Assembly (NCBI RefSeq): GCF_016755635.1
Contig: NZ_CP051500.1
Location: forward strand, 682,001-746,000
Direction: 5' to 3'
Length of the DNA stretch: 64,000 nt
Origin: Helicobacter pylori
GTDB taxonomy: Bacteria > Campylobacterota > Campylobacteria > Campylobacterales > Helicobacteraceae
Of this stretch, positions 45,461 through 53,681 are shown piece by piece. Position numbers and translations under genes: made by a program. Position 1 is the first letter of the stretch; the number at the start of each line of letters is the position of its first letter. A model generated the notes under the pieces. The model saw only the letters and a list, made by a program, of their open reading frames with translations, was not told the origin of the DNA and did not search any database.

Positions 45461-47520
45461 TACTTTCCTTTCTTATTGGTTAGGGACAATCCAATTATTG
45501 TGTGAGGCACAAGAATAATTGGCATTAGGCGTTTGCGCCCATGAGCAATATTTGCCTTTGCTAGATGGTTTCCATTCACTCCCATTGCTAAAGGTATAGT
45601 TCATGCAAAGATTACCATTCCCATTAGGGCGGTAATAAGTGGATTGCCAATTCGTAAAATCTTGCGTGTTAATGATTTGCTTAACGCCATTATTGAGATT
45701 AAGCTCTTGGCTTAAAGTAGTGAGTTCAAAATTTTTACGATATTCATCGCTCAAATTAAGACGATTGATATAGATAGTTAAAGGAATGCGTTGGAGCGTT
45801 TTTTGAGCTTGTGAGGCATAATAGTATTTGTAAGTGTCATACACTGCATCACTATCGCCCTCATTTCTAGGGCGGATATATTCAATGGTTGTGCCTTGGT
45901 TGATAGTTTTATATTGCGTAACCCATTTAGCTAAGGTTCTTAAGCCTCCATTAAAATAGCCTGTGTAAGAATGGGTTTTAGTCCAAGAACCCCAGCCATC
46001 ATTACAATGAGAAGTGGTGGTTAAATCACTGCTATTTAATGCCATTTTTTGAATCTCAAAGGTAGTGTATTGGGACAAATTATCATTAGAACCATCTGTG
46101 GTGTTTAAATCGCCTACCTCTTCGCCTTTAACTGAACTTGCAACATTGATTTTGGTGTAAGGTTGAACAATTTTAGGCGCTTTACCCATATCAGAAGTGT
46201 AATCACAGCCTGTTATATTGTAGTATTGATTAGCTACCGTATCAAAGATACGAATTTGAGTGGGGCGATAAGCCTCTAATTTAGCATCATCAAACTGCCA
46301 CTTCCCACAAGCATAAGTTTGATAACTAAATTTCAAAGGACTAACCACATTATGACTGATAAAAACCTTTTGTTTAGTGATAGGGTCAATATAGTATTGA
46401 TTGATCACTCTTTGAACCGTTCTAGTGGCAGGGTCATTATCGTATTTGACTAATTGTTCTTGCACCCCTGCAAAATCAGTGCAACTTTTAGCCACATGGA
46501 TTAAATTATCAAGTCCACGAAATAAAATCTCTGTTTGAAAAAAGCTCGCACTCCCACTCCCATAGCCTTTATTTGTCGTAGTATCTAGTTTGCATTTATT
46601 AGCGTCTTCATACATAGGAAATTCAAATTGTTTGCCTACTAAATCCACACAACCGCCAATATTCACGCTTTTATTTTCTCTGTTAATGAAGTAAAATTGC
46701 GTTTGTTTAATGGCTTTCATGTTTTCAAAGTCATAGCTGTATTGACAGACATTATCGTTTCTAAAGGCTTGCATTTTAAAGCAAGAGCCATTTCTATCTA
46801 CAATATCTAAACTCATCGTATTGCCATTTCTAACAGGAGCTGTGCAAAATTCATTGGTATAATGGCTATCTGCACTAGCAGTGCCTCCATTAGCGCTGTT
46901 GCTCCCATTAGCTCCGCTTGTGCCATTACTACCATTACTTCCATTAGCACCACTACCATTTTGAAGTCCGGGCGAATAAGGGAAAGGGATAAAGCCTCCC
47001 CCCATGCCTCCCCCTGAGCTTGTAAAAGGGGTATAACCACTATTAGAACTCCCACTAGAGCCACTACCACTCCCAGCAATTGGGGGGAATGGGTCAGAAC
47101 CTACGCCTTGATAGCCACTTGTTCCATTAGCTCCATTACTTCCATTACTTCCATTAGCACCACGAGAACCATTAGTGCCACTTGTTCCACTCATACTAGA
47201 GCCATTAGCCCCATTAGAGCTAGTGCTATTGCCTGTGTCTCCATAACCACTTGCATATCCCATGCCACTTGCTCCACTCCCATTAAAACCTTTGCCATTT
47301 TTACTAGAAGTATAAGTGCTTTTATTTATACCTATGGCACTAGACATCTCACTATCATTCTCGCCACCTAAGACAATCCTTGTGCCTTTTTTAAGCACTA
47401 ATTTGCCTTTAATCTCTTTTATAGCGTTTGGAGGGCTTTGTAAGGTCTTATAATCATTACCCTTTTTAAAACCACCCAAGCAGAAATCCCAAATATCTTT
47501 AGTGTTTGGGATGAATGCTT

Positions 47521-47538
47521 TAGTTCCGCTAGGAACTA
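47521..47538. repeat. IS605 left-end hairpin
   Basis: TAGTTCC-gcta-GGAACTA is a perfect 7-base stem about 50 bases inside the left tip. TnpA binds such subterminal hairpins in single-stranded DNA. Confidence 0.75.
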
Positions 47539-47559
47539 TAAAAAACCTTATGAGTAAAA

Positions 47560-47988
47560 CTAACCTTGATTTTCTATATACGCCTTGATCGTTTCAGGGT
47601 TAGCCTCACCGATAGAGCAAACAAAAAATCCATCAGTCCAAAAAGTTTTTTCTTTCCAAAAGTGTTTTTGCAATAAAGGGATAAATCTTTTATCGCGCCA
47701 AACTCTATAAGTGGTGATCTGTTTGATTTTAGCAATAATGGAGCTAATAGACATTCTAGGGATATATTGAACCATTAAGTGCAAATGATCTATATCGCTT
47801 TCCATCGCAATGATAATGAAATGACTTTGGGTGGCTATCTCATCTATAACAGACTTAATAAAGTTATTCAAATCCCCTTGCAACAACTTTTTTCTATACT
47901 TACACACTAAAATCAAATGGGCTTTTAGATTATGCTTACTTCGGTTGGTTGAAATATACCCCCTTAATGGGTAATGGTTTTTTCTCAT
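47560..47988 (-). CDS. tnpA: IS605 TnpA, Y1 HUH transposase
   Basis: The 142-aa single-strand transposase has the HUH pair in DIDHLHLMVQYIP near residue 65 and the catalytic tyrosine in TIKAYIENQG at the C-terminus. It cuts and joins single strands at the hairpin ends next to TTTAA. Normal length, no damage. Confidence 0.93.
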   Translation of the reverse strand: MRKNHYPLRGYISTNRSKHNLKAHLILVCKYRKKLLQGDLNNFIKSVIDEIATQSHFIIIAMESDIDHLHLMVQYIPRMSISSIIAKIKQITTYRVWRDKRFIPLLQKHFWKEKTFWTDGFFVCSIGEANPETIKAYIENQG

Positions 47989-48022
47989 TGTTTAGCCTTA
48001 TTCATTATTTATAAAAACATTG

Positions 48023-48028
48023 TATAAT
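48023..48028 (+). promoter_or_regulatory. tnpB promoter -10 box
   Basis: TATAAT lies about 30 bases before the tnpB TTG start, which has AAGGGAG a few bases upstream. Confidence 0.5.
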
Positions 48029-48056
48029 AATACAAGATAAAAACAAGGGAGTTGTT

Positions 48057-49340
48057 TTGCTTAACGCTATCAAGTTTAGAATTTATCCTAACGCCCAACA
48101 AAAAGAATTGATTTCTAAACATTTTGGCTGTTCTAGGGTAGTGTATAACTACTTTTTAGATTACCGACAAAAGCAATATGCAAAAGGCATTAAAGAAACT
48201 TACTTCACCATGCAAAAAGTCTTAACCCAAATCAAGCGGCAAGAAAAATACCATTATCTCAATGAATGCAATTCTCAAAGTTTGCAAATGGCGTTAAGAC
48301 AGCTTGTGAGCGCTTATGATAATTTCTTTAGCAAAAGAGCGAGATACCCTAAATTCAAATCCAAGAAAAACGCTAAACAATCCTTTGCAATCCCCCAAAA
48401 CATAGGAATCAAAACAGAGACTCAAACCATCACTCTCCCTAAATTCAAAGAGGGCATTAAGGCTAAATTACACAGAGACTTGCCTAAAGATAGCGTTATC
48501 AAACAGGCTTTTATTTCTTGCATAGCCGATCAATATTTTTGTTCTCTATCCTATGAAACTAAAGAGCCTATCCCTAAACCTACCATTATTAAAAAAGCGG
48601 TAGGTTTAGACATGGGCTTAAGAACGCTCATTGTTACAAGCGATAAAATAGAATACCCACACATTCGCTTTTATCAAAAATTAGAAAAGAAACTCAAACA
48701 AGCGCAAAGGAGGTTAAGTAAAAAAGTAAAAGGTTCCAACAATAGGGAAAAACAAGCTAAAAAGGTAGCCAGATTGCATCTAGCTTGTTCAAACACTAGA
48801 GATGACTACTTGCATAAAATCAGTAATGAGATAACCAATCAATACGATTTGATAGGGGTAGAAACTTTGAACGTTAAGGGGCTTATGAGAACTTATCATT
48901 CTAAAAGCCTTGCTAATGCGAGTTGGGGGAAATTCCTTACTATGCTAGAATACAAAGCCCAAAGAAAAGGGAAAACCCTATTAGGCATAGACAGATTTTT
49001 CCCTAGTTCTCAATTGTGTTCTTATTGTGGGTTCAATACAGGCAAAAAACATGAAAGCATCACTAAATTCACTTGTCCTCATTGCAACATCACACACCAC
49101 AGAGATTACAATGCGAGCGTCAATATCAGAAACTACGCTTTAGGCATGCTAGATGACAGGCATAAAATAAAGATAGATAAAAGTAGGGTAGGGATTATCC
49201 GAACTGATTACGCTCATTACACTAATGAGCGCATCAAAGCTTGTGGAGCTTCCTCTAATGGGGTTATTTCTAAATATGGCAACATATTGGATCTAGCTAG
49301 TTATGGAGCTATGAAGCAAGAAAAAGCCCAATCGCTTTAG
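48057..49340 (+). CDS. tnpB: IS605 TnpB, RNA-guided nuclease
   Basis: The 427-aa protein starts at a TTG (MLNAIKFRIYPNAQQKEL). It has RuvC-like residues: Asp in VGLDMGLRTL, Glu in IGVETLNVKG and Asp in HHRDYNASVN, with a CxxC...CxxC zinc finger (SQLCSYCGF and FTCPHCN) between the last two. TnpB cleaves DNA next to the element's target motif using a guide transcribed from its own 3' end and right flank. The stop lies inside the right-end hairpin. All catalytic residues are intact. Confidence 0.92.
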   Translation: MLNAIKFRIYPNAQQKELISKHFGCSRVVYNYFLDYRQKQYAKGIKETYFTMQKVLTQIKRQEKYHYLNECNSQSLQMALRQLVSAYDNFFSKRARYPKFKSKKNAKQSFAIPQNIGIKTETQTITLPKFKEGIKAKLHRDLPKDSVIKQAFISCIADQYFCSLSYETKEPIPKPTIIKKAVGLDMGLRTLIVTSDKIEYPHIRFYQKLEKKLKQAQRRLSKKVKGSNNREKQAKKVARLHLACSNTRDDYLHKISNEITNQYDLIGVETLNVKGLMRTYHSKSLANASWGKFLTMLEYKAQRKGKTLLGIDRFFPSSQLCSYCGFNTGKKHESITKFTCPHCNITHHRDYNASVNIRNYALGMLDDRHKIKIDKSRVGIIRTDYAHYTNERIKACGASSNGVISKYGNILDLASYGAMKQEKAQSL

Positions 49341-49348
49341 CGGTTGGG
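49327..49348. repeat. IS605 right-end hairpin
   Basis: CCCAA-t-CGCT-tt-AGCG-g-TTGGG is a two-part stem with one mismatch, 2 bases from the right tip. It overlaps the tnpB stop and would also form the end of the guide-RNA scaffold. Confidence 0.75.
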
Positions 49349-49565
49349 TAATTCACTATGAGTTACCATAATAGAGAGATTAGACCTATTCTTAGAAACC
49401 TTGTAATGACCCATAGCAAGAGTGTTTTCTTGCACCTTATTACCCACAACTACCAAAGCTTTAAATTCGCTATTTTTTCTTAAATTCCAATCTTGCATGG
49501 TCTGTATCACAAGGGCTTGGCTAGTTGAAAGCGCTAAACATAAACTCATTAAAATTTTAAAAACA

Positions 49566-50765
49566 TTAGATTTCTTCTTCATTGTTAACTTCCTCTTTTG
49601 TTGTGATTAGGGGTTTTTTCTCTTTAAAAAACTCCGCTAGAACCTCCCCATCTTTTGGTTTAGGGATAAAAATGTCTAAATTAGGGCTAATAAACACTCT
49701 GCTCCCCTCTCTAATGATGATAATGGGGTTTTGCGCTCCATATTGTCTTAGCATTTGATTGATGACTTGGTTAATCCCCATGCCTGTGTTTCTAGTGAGT
49801 TGCATAAGCAAATAATCCCCAAAAAAAGGGTTGCCATCACCTTTTTTGTTTTGGTTATTAGCTAAGGCTGAAGTAATTCCTATTAAAAGCCCATTAGAAA
49901 GCGTGTTAGTGAGTAAGGGGATACCATAGCGTTGAAAATTTCGGCTAATGTATTTGCCTACTAAGCCATTATAGCCTTTCACATCAGCCCCTCTTGCATT
50001 AGTGAGCATGATATTGATGCCTTGAGGGGTGATAATTCTAGTCCAAGCAATGTTTAAGCGGTATTGTCCGATTTGATTATCGTTGTTGTAATAGCCTATA
50101 ACCTTAGAGCCTTTAGGGATTAGCACCGCTCTACCCATAGAGGCAAAAATATCGCTCTCTACTTGAGCGGTTACTTTTCCAGCAATTTGAGAGTTAATAG
50201 GCGTGATTAAAAAGGCTGGTATCATTCTGTCAGCGGTTATAGTTCTTAAGAGCTTATGCTCATTAGTGCCAATGTCTTTATATTTTAAATTAGTAAAACT
50301 ATCCACGCCATATTCCGTCTCAGGCTTAGTAGCTGGTTTAGTTGGCTCTAAGGGTTTAAGGCGTGTGTTTAAAAACTCTAATTGCTCTTTAGTATGTTTT
50401 GGTTTAGGCTTTATTTTAGGGGGGCTTTGTAAAACTTGTTGTAAATGCGTAAGGGTGTTATGTTGCTTGTTTAGATTGTTGTTAAGATGACTATAATCTG
50501 TAATGATAGGATTAGTTGAAACATTAGCAGTAGTTGGAGCTGTAGGTTGTGGCGTGGTTGTTGTTTTGGGGCTTTCTTCTTTTTTAGGTTCTTCTTTGAC
50601 TTCTTCAAAGAAATAATCACTTAGGGGGAATTTACTCTCGCTTGTTTGAAAGATTTCTTCTTTATTGTTATTGTTTGAGCCTTTATTAGCAAGCAGTCCT
50701 AATGCCATTAAAACGCCAAAGCCCCCTATAACTAAGCCTATCTTTTTAAACAAGGATTTATTCAT
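49566..50765 (-). CDS. virB10: VirB10 T4SS core protein
   Basis: The 399-aa protein has one N-terminal transmembrane helix (IGLVIGGFGVLMALGLLA), a proline/threonine-rich linker, and a C-terminal core with AGKVTAQVESDIFASMGRAV and VLIPKGSKVIGYYNN, as in VirB10. It spans both membranes and senses VirB11/VirD4 energy. I start it at the ATG at 50765, which overlaps the virB9 stop (ATGA); the frame also runs to 50795. Its end overlaps the signal-peptide start of the collagen-like gene by 17 bases. Confidence 0.92.
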   Translation of the reverse strand: MNKSLFKKIGLVIGGFGVLMALGLLANKGSNNNNKEEIFQTSESKFPLSDYFFEEVKEEPKKEESPKTTTTPQPTAPTTANVSTNPIITDYSHLNNNLNKQHNTLTHLQQVLQSPPKIKPKPKHTKEQLEFLNTRLKPLEPTKPATKPETEYGVDSFTNLKYKDIGTNEHKLLRTITADRMIPAFLITPINSQIAGKVTAQVESDIFASMGRAVLIPKGSKVIGYYNNDNQIGQYRLNIAWTRIITPQGINIMLTNARGADVKGYNGLVGKYISRNFQRYGIPLLTNTLSNGLLIGITSALANNQNKKGDGNPFFGDYLLMQLTRNTGMGINQVINQMLRQYGAQNPIIIIREGSRVFISPNLDIFIPKPKDGEVLAEFFKEKKPLITTKEEVNNEEEI

Positions 50766-52390
50766 TTTGCTCTCTTTGCTATCTTTTCTATGCAAAGATA
50801 GGCTTTACCAAGTTTTAAATTCCATTGATTTGAAACATCTTCAGCGATTAGATAATCGCCCACCACTCTGCTATTAACAGGATTATCATAGCCATCTACA
50901 ACCTTATAAACCACAGGGAATTTACTTCTAGCATTAGAGCGGTTGAACTTAAAATAGGTGAATTGCTCATCATTAAAGATTTGAGTGGGTAAATCATCTT
51001 TGTATTTAGATTTAACAGCCTTTTTGCACATCCATAAGCAATACCATTTGCGTTTTTTCTTATCTATGATGACATAACCATATTCCATTTTTTTCTTGTT
51101 GATATAGATGTGATTGACATTGTCCCCAATCCTAATGAACTTGCCATCATCTTTGATTTTGGCGGAGTAATCTACATATTTCATTTCATCTTGGCTGTGT
51201 CTATGCTCTTTAAAAGTTTTAGTGTTATTACTAATCACTTTAAAATTTTCTGAAGCCTTTCTAGAATTAGCTAGAGCGTTACTAGGGGGATAACTAGGGG
51301 ATTTGAAACGATTTAAAGAAAGGGGAGCATTTGCTATTGCTGTTTTAGTGGTAGTAGGGTTTTTTGACTTTAGGTTTTGTTCTTTAATGCTTGGTAATTT
51401 TTTAGCTATCTTTTTAGGAGCGTGGCTTACTTTAATGTCTTTGTTTGGGGCGCTATGAGTGGTTTTAATTTCTTTATTAGTTTCTTTTTTGGAGCTAGTA
51501 AAATGTTTAAAATACTCTTTAGAAGACACATACACCATTAAGGCTGGGTTTTTAGAACTCGTATAAGTGGTTGAAAACACATAAAAGCTATACACCTTAC
51601 CGCTTTTTCCAATGATAGTAAGGTTGCTATCCACTCCAATTTGTAAAGGCTTAATGAGCAAAATATTAGAAATCAAATGTTCTTTATCTTCGCCTAGCAT
51701 TTTAGTAGAAAAACCTATATCATCGCCCAAGACTACTTGAGCAATGGGTTCATCAAAGATAAAAGTGGTTGTCATGGCGTATCTTAGGCGAATATTGAAA
51801 GTATCGCCTATGGTGTAATGGATAAAATGAGCGTTATCTTTGATAGAGCGGTTCTTAGCAAAGAAGTTGTTTTGGATAGCGTTAAAATTAGTCATGGGTT
51901 TTAGGGTGCTATCGCTATTTTCGTCGCTTTCTTTAGTTTCATCATTTGATACATTAGGTTCATTATTAAGGTCTCTATTGTCTTTAAACGCACTAATAGG
52001 CACATCATTAGGTTTTGGACTAAGCTTGTTATTGACATAATTAGTGGTGTTAGTGATAGTTTGCTTAGTGTTATTAAGAGCGTTATTAGTGAATTGCTTG
52101 GCGTTATTTAGCATTGTTTGAGTTTGTGCGTTATTTGGTTGGTTATTTTGTATAGGTGTAGTGGGTTGTGAATAAGGGTGATTTGGTATAGGTGTTTGCA
52201 TAGAGTTAGTCTGTGTGTTGTAGTTAGTGATAGGTTGTGTTTCTTGGTTAGTTTGGTTATTAAAGGGTTGTAAGGAAACATCGCCTTTTGAATAATCCAT
52301 TGGCTCATTATAATTTTGAATGTTATTTTCTGCTAATAAGGGAGCTAAGAGTGATATTGAAAAACTAATTCCCCTAAATGCTCTAGTCAT
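50762..52390 (-). CDS. virB9: VirB9 outer core protein
   Basis: The 542-aa protein has a signal peptide (FSISLLAPLLA), about 130 residues of N/T/Q-rich disordered sequence, then the VirB9 N-domain (IGDTFNIRLRYAMTTTFIF) and C-domain ending FPVVYKVVDGYDNPVNSRVV. It is longer than usual because of the N-terminal extension and a K/T-rich linker in the middle. It binds the lipoprotein VirB7 and the VirB10 C-terminus at the outer membrane. Overlaps virB8 by 4 bases. Confidence 0.9.
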   Translation of the reverse strand: MTRAFRGISFSISLLAPLLAENNIQNYNEPMDYSKGDVSLQPFNNQTNQETQPITNYNTQTNSMQTPIPNHPYSQPTTPIQNNQPNNAQTQTMLNNAKQFTNNALNNTKQTITNTTNYVNNKLSPKPNDVPISAFKDNRDLNNEPNVSNDETKESDENSDSTLKPMTNFNAIQNNFFAKNRSIKDNAHFIHYTIGDTFNIRLRYAMTTTFIFDEPIAQVVLGDDIGFSTKMLGEDKEHLISNILLIKPLQIGVDSNLTIIGKSGKVYSFYVFSTTYTSSKNPALMVYVSSKEYFKHFTSSKKETNKEIKTTHSAPNKDIKVSHAPKKIAKKLPSIKEQNLKSKNPTTTKTAIANAPLSLNRFKSPSYPPSNALANSRKASENFKVISNNTKTFKEHRHSQDEMKYVDYSAKIKDDGKFIRIGDNVNHIYINKKKMEYGYVIIDKKKRKWYCLWMCKKAVKSKYKDDLPTQIFNDEQFTYFKFNRSNARSKFPVVYKVVDGYDNPVNSRVVGDYLIAEDVSNQWNLKLGKAYLCIEKIAKRAK

Positions 52391-53553
52391 TGTTCTCCCT
52401 TATTATTAGGCTCGTTAGCTGGGTTGTTTTGAGGGTTAGTTGGTTCAGGTTTTTTGTATTCAATTTTAGAATGGGGTCTTTCTACTTTCTTATAAGTCTT
52501 ATCTAGGGCTTTAATGCTTGCGATTTCACTCAAGGAATATTTATCTACGATAAAGCCTGTAGGGTTTTTAGGCATAGAACTATAATCAAATTGAATAAGG
52601 GGCTTAAAATGATAGATTAAAGACACTCTGTAGCGTTTTTCAGAGATTAAATAGCCTTTATCAAAGACCTTAGCTACAATATCTGCTACAGCGATATTTT
52701 GTTGTTTACCTTGCTTATAGATAGAAATATTGATGATTTTAATTTCTCTATCCATATTGGACTTAGAATAGATACTGCCCTTGCCTGATACTAACTGCTC
52801 TAAAGTCTTCCACACTTCATTAGAACTTTGCTCTCTTATGGTTTCATTCAAGCGGATATTGTCATCAATATGATTGATAGTTTCTCTACCCATAATGTAA
52901 GAGCCGACTAGATTTCTTAAAAACGCCTCGCCATAATCTACTTTAGTGTCTGCTTTTTGCACCACTGCAAAATGTTTATCGCTATTGGCAAAATCCACAA
53001 AATAAGGTTCAATCTGTTTTAAAGGCATTAAAAAAGCTAGAGCCACGCTTAAAGAGATAACTCCTATTAAACCTCCTATAGCTAGTCTATACGCCATTTG
53101 AGTGTTCTTTCTTTGTATTTCAAACACGCTAGATAAATCTAATTCATCTTTTTTAAAACTCTCTAGCTGAGCGTTTAATTTCGGCATAACATTGTCTTTA
53201 AGCTTGTGCGTAACAATGCGTTCTAACTCAGGCAATACCCTTTCTTGAATTTTATTCGCCCATTTTTCAAAAGAGATTTTTTCTAGCTCTTGGTTTTTAG
53301 CAATGTTTGTTTGAATGTTTTTAATTAGCTCTTCTTTATTTTCTTTGGCATCTTGATTTAAAAGCGCTTCTTTATGGCAATCTTTTTCTTTATTTTCTTT
53401 ATCTTGCTCTTCTTTTTGTTGGACTAAAAACATGCTTAATCCCATAAAAAAGCATTTAGCGTATTCTTTGATGTCTTCTTTAGAAAAAGAGCCTATCTCA
53501 AAGGAATTTTCTAATTCTTTTAAATGCTCTCTTATCTCTTGTAAATTAGACAT
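52387..53553 (-). CDS. virB8: VirB8 inner-membrane assembly protein
   Basis: The 388-aa protein has a transmembrane helix near residue 155 (GGLIGVISLSVALAFLMPL) and a periplasmic VirB8 fold after it (YGEAFLRNLVGSYIMGRET, YRVSLIYHFKPL). The cytoplasmic N-terminal part of about 145 residues is charged and coiled and much longer than in typical VirB8. It starts within the 3' end of virB7. The last 30 residues are P/N-rich. Confidence 0.9.
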   Translation of the reverse strand: MSNLQEIREHLKELENSFEIGSFSKEDIKEYAKCFFMGLSMFLVQQKEEQDKENKEKDCHKEALLNQDAKENKEELIKNIQTNIAKNQELEKISFEKWANKIQERVLPELERIVTHKLKDNVMPKLNAQLESFKKDELDLSSVFEIQRKNTQMAYRLAIGGLIGVISLSVALAFLMPLKQIEPYFVDFANSDKHFAVVQKADTKVDYGEAFLRNLVGSYIMGRETINHIDDNIRLNETIREQSSNEVWKTLEQLVSGKGSIYSKSNMDREIKIINISIYKQGKQQNIAVADIVAKVFDKGYLISEKRYRVSLIYHFKPLIQFDYSSMPKNPTGFIVDKYSLSEIASIKALDKTYKKVERPHSKIEYKKPEPTNPQNNPANEPNNKGEQ

Positions 53554-53680
53554 ACAAGCCCTCTTGAATTATGGGTGTATTTAACGCACAAGGGGATTTT
53601 TTCATCTCTATGAATTTATTTGAGCATGCGTTTAAAATCACAGCCACTAATATAAAAGCTAGATATTGCATCTTTTTCAT
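53546..53680 (-). CDS. virB7: VirB7 lipoprotein
   Basis: This 44-residue frame begins MKKMQYLAFILVAVILNACS with a lipobox (LNAC), then SNKFIEMKKSPCALNTP with one further cysteine. It lies exactly where virB7 is expected, 2 bases after virB4 and overlapping virB8 by 8 bases. VirB7 anchors VirB9 to the outer membrane. Confidence 0.82.
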   Translation of the reverse strand: MKKMQYLAFILVAVILNACSNKFIEMKKSPCALNTPIIQEGLYV

Positions 53681-53681
53681 G

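Larger units (their letters stand above)
47470..49350. mobile_element. IS605 (IS200/IS605 family), complete
   Basis: Divergent tnpA (minus) and tnpB (plus), hairpins at both ends, and a length of about 1,881 bases fit IS605 (about 1.88 kb from memory). The left end directly follows TTTAA (47465-47469), the kind of 5' target IS605 uses. No target duplication is seen, as expected for the family. Joining TTTAA to ATTCAC at 49351 restores the interrupted gene's frame; the ends are certain to within one base because of a shared A. Confidence 0.9.
45473..49582 (-). pseudogene. collagen-like surface protein gene interrupted by IS605
   Basis: The 5' part (49582 to about 49351) encodes a signal peptide (NVFKILMSLCLALSTSQALV) and about 77 residues ending MVTHSE. 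After the insertion sequence, FKKGNDYKTLQSPPNAI continues in frame to 45473. Removing 1,881 bases gives one open frame of 742 codons. It has collagen-like Gly-x-y runs (GANGSNGSNGANGTSG) twice, a cysteine-rich C-terminal domain and the end NWIVPNQ. It is likely a large secreted or surface protein of the T4SS operon, now disrupted. The downstream 668-codon frame can start at a TTG but would lack a signal. Confidence 0.85.

Noticed and set aside
46880..47260. Possible CRISPR-like array in the repetitive Gly-coding DNA
   Set aside because: Units are short, coding, in phase with Gly-x-y and have no spacers.
46813..47371. Frames in other phases over the Gly-rich repeats
   Set aside because: Repeat DNA stays open in several frames; only the frame that joins across IS605 to a signal peptide makes sense.
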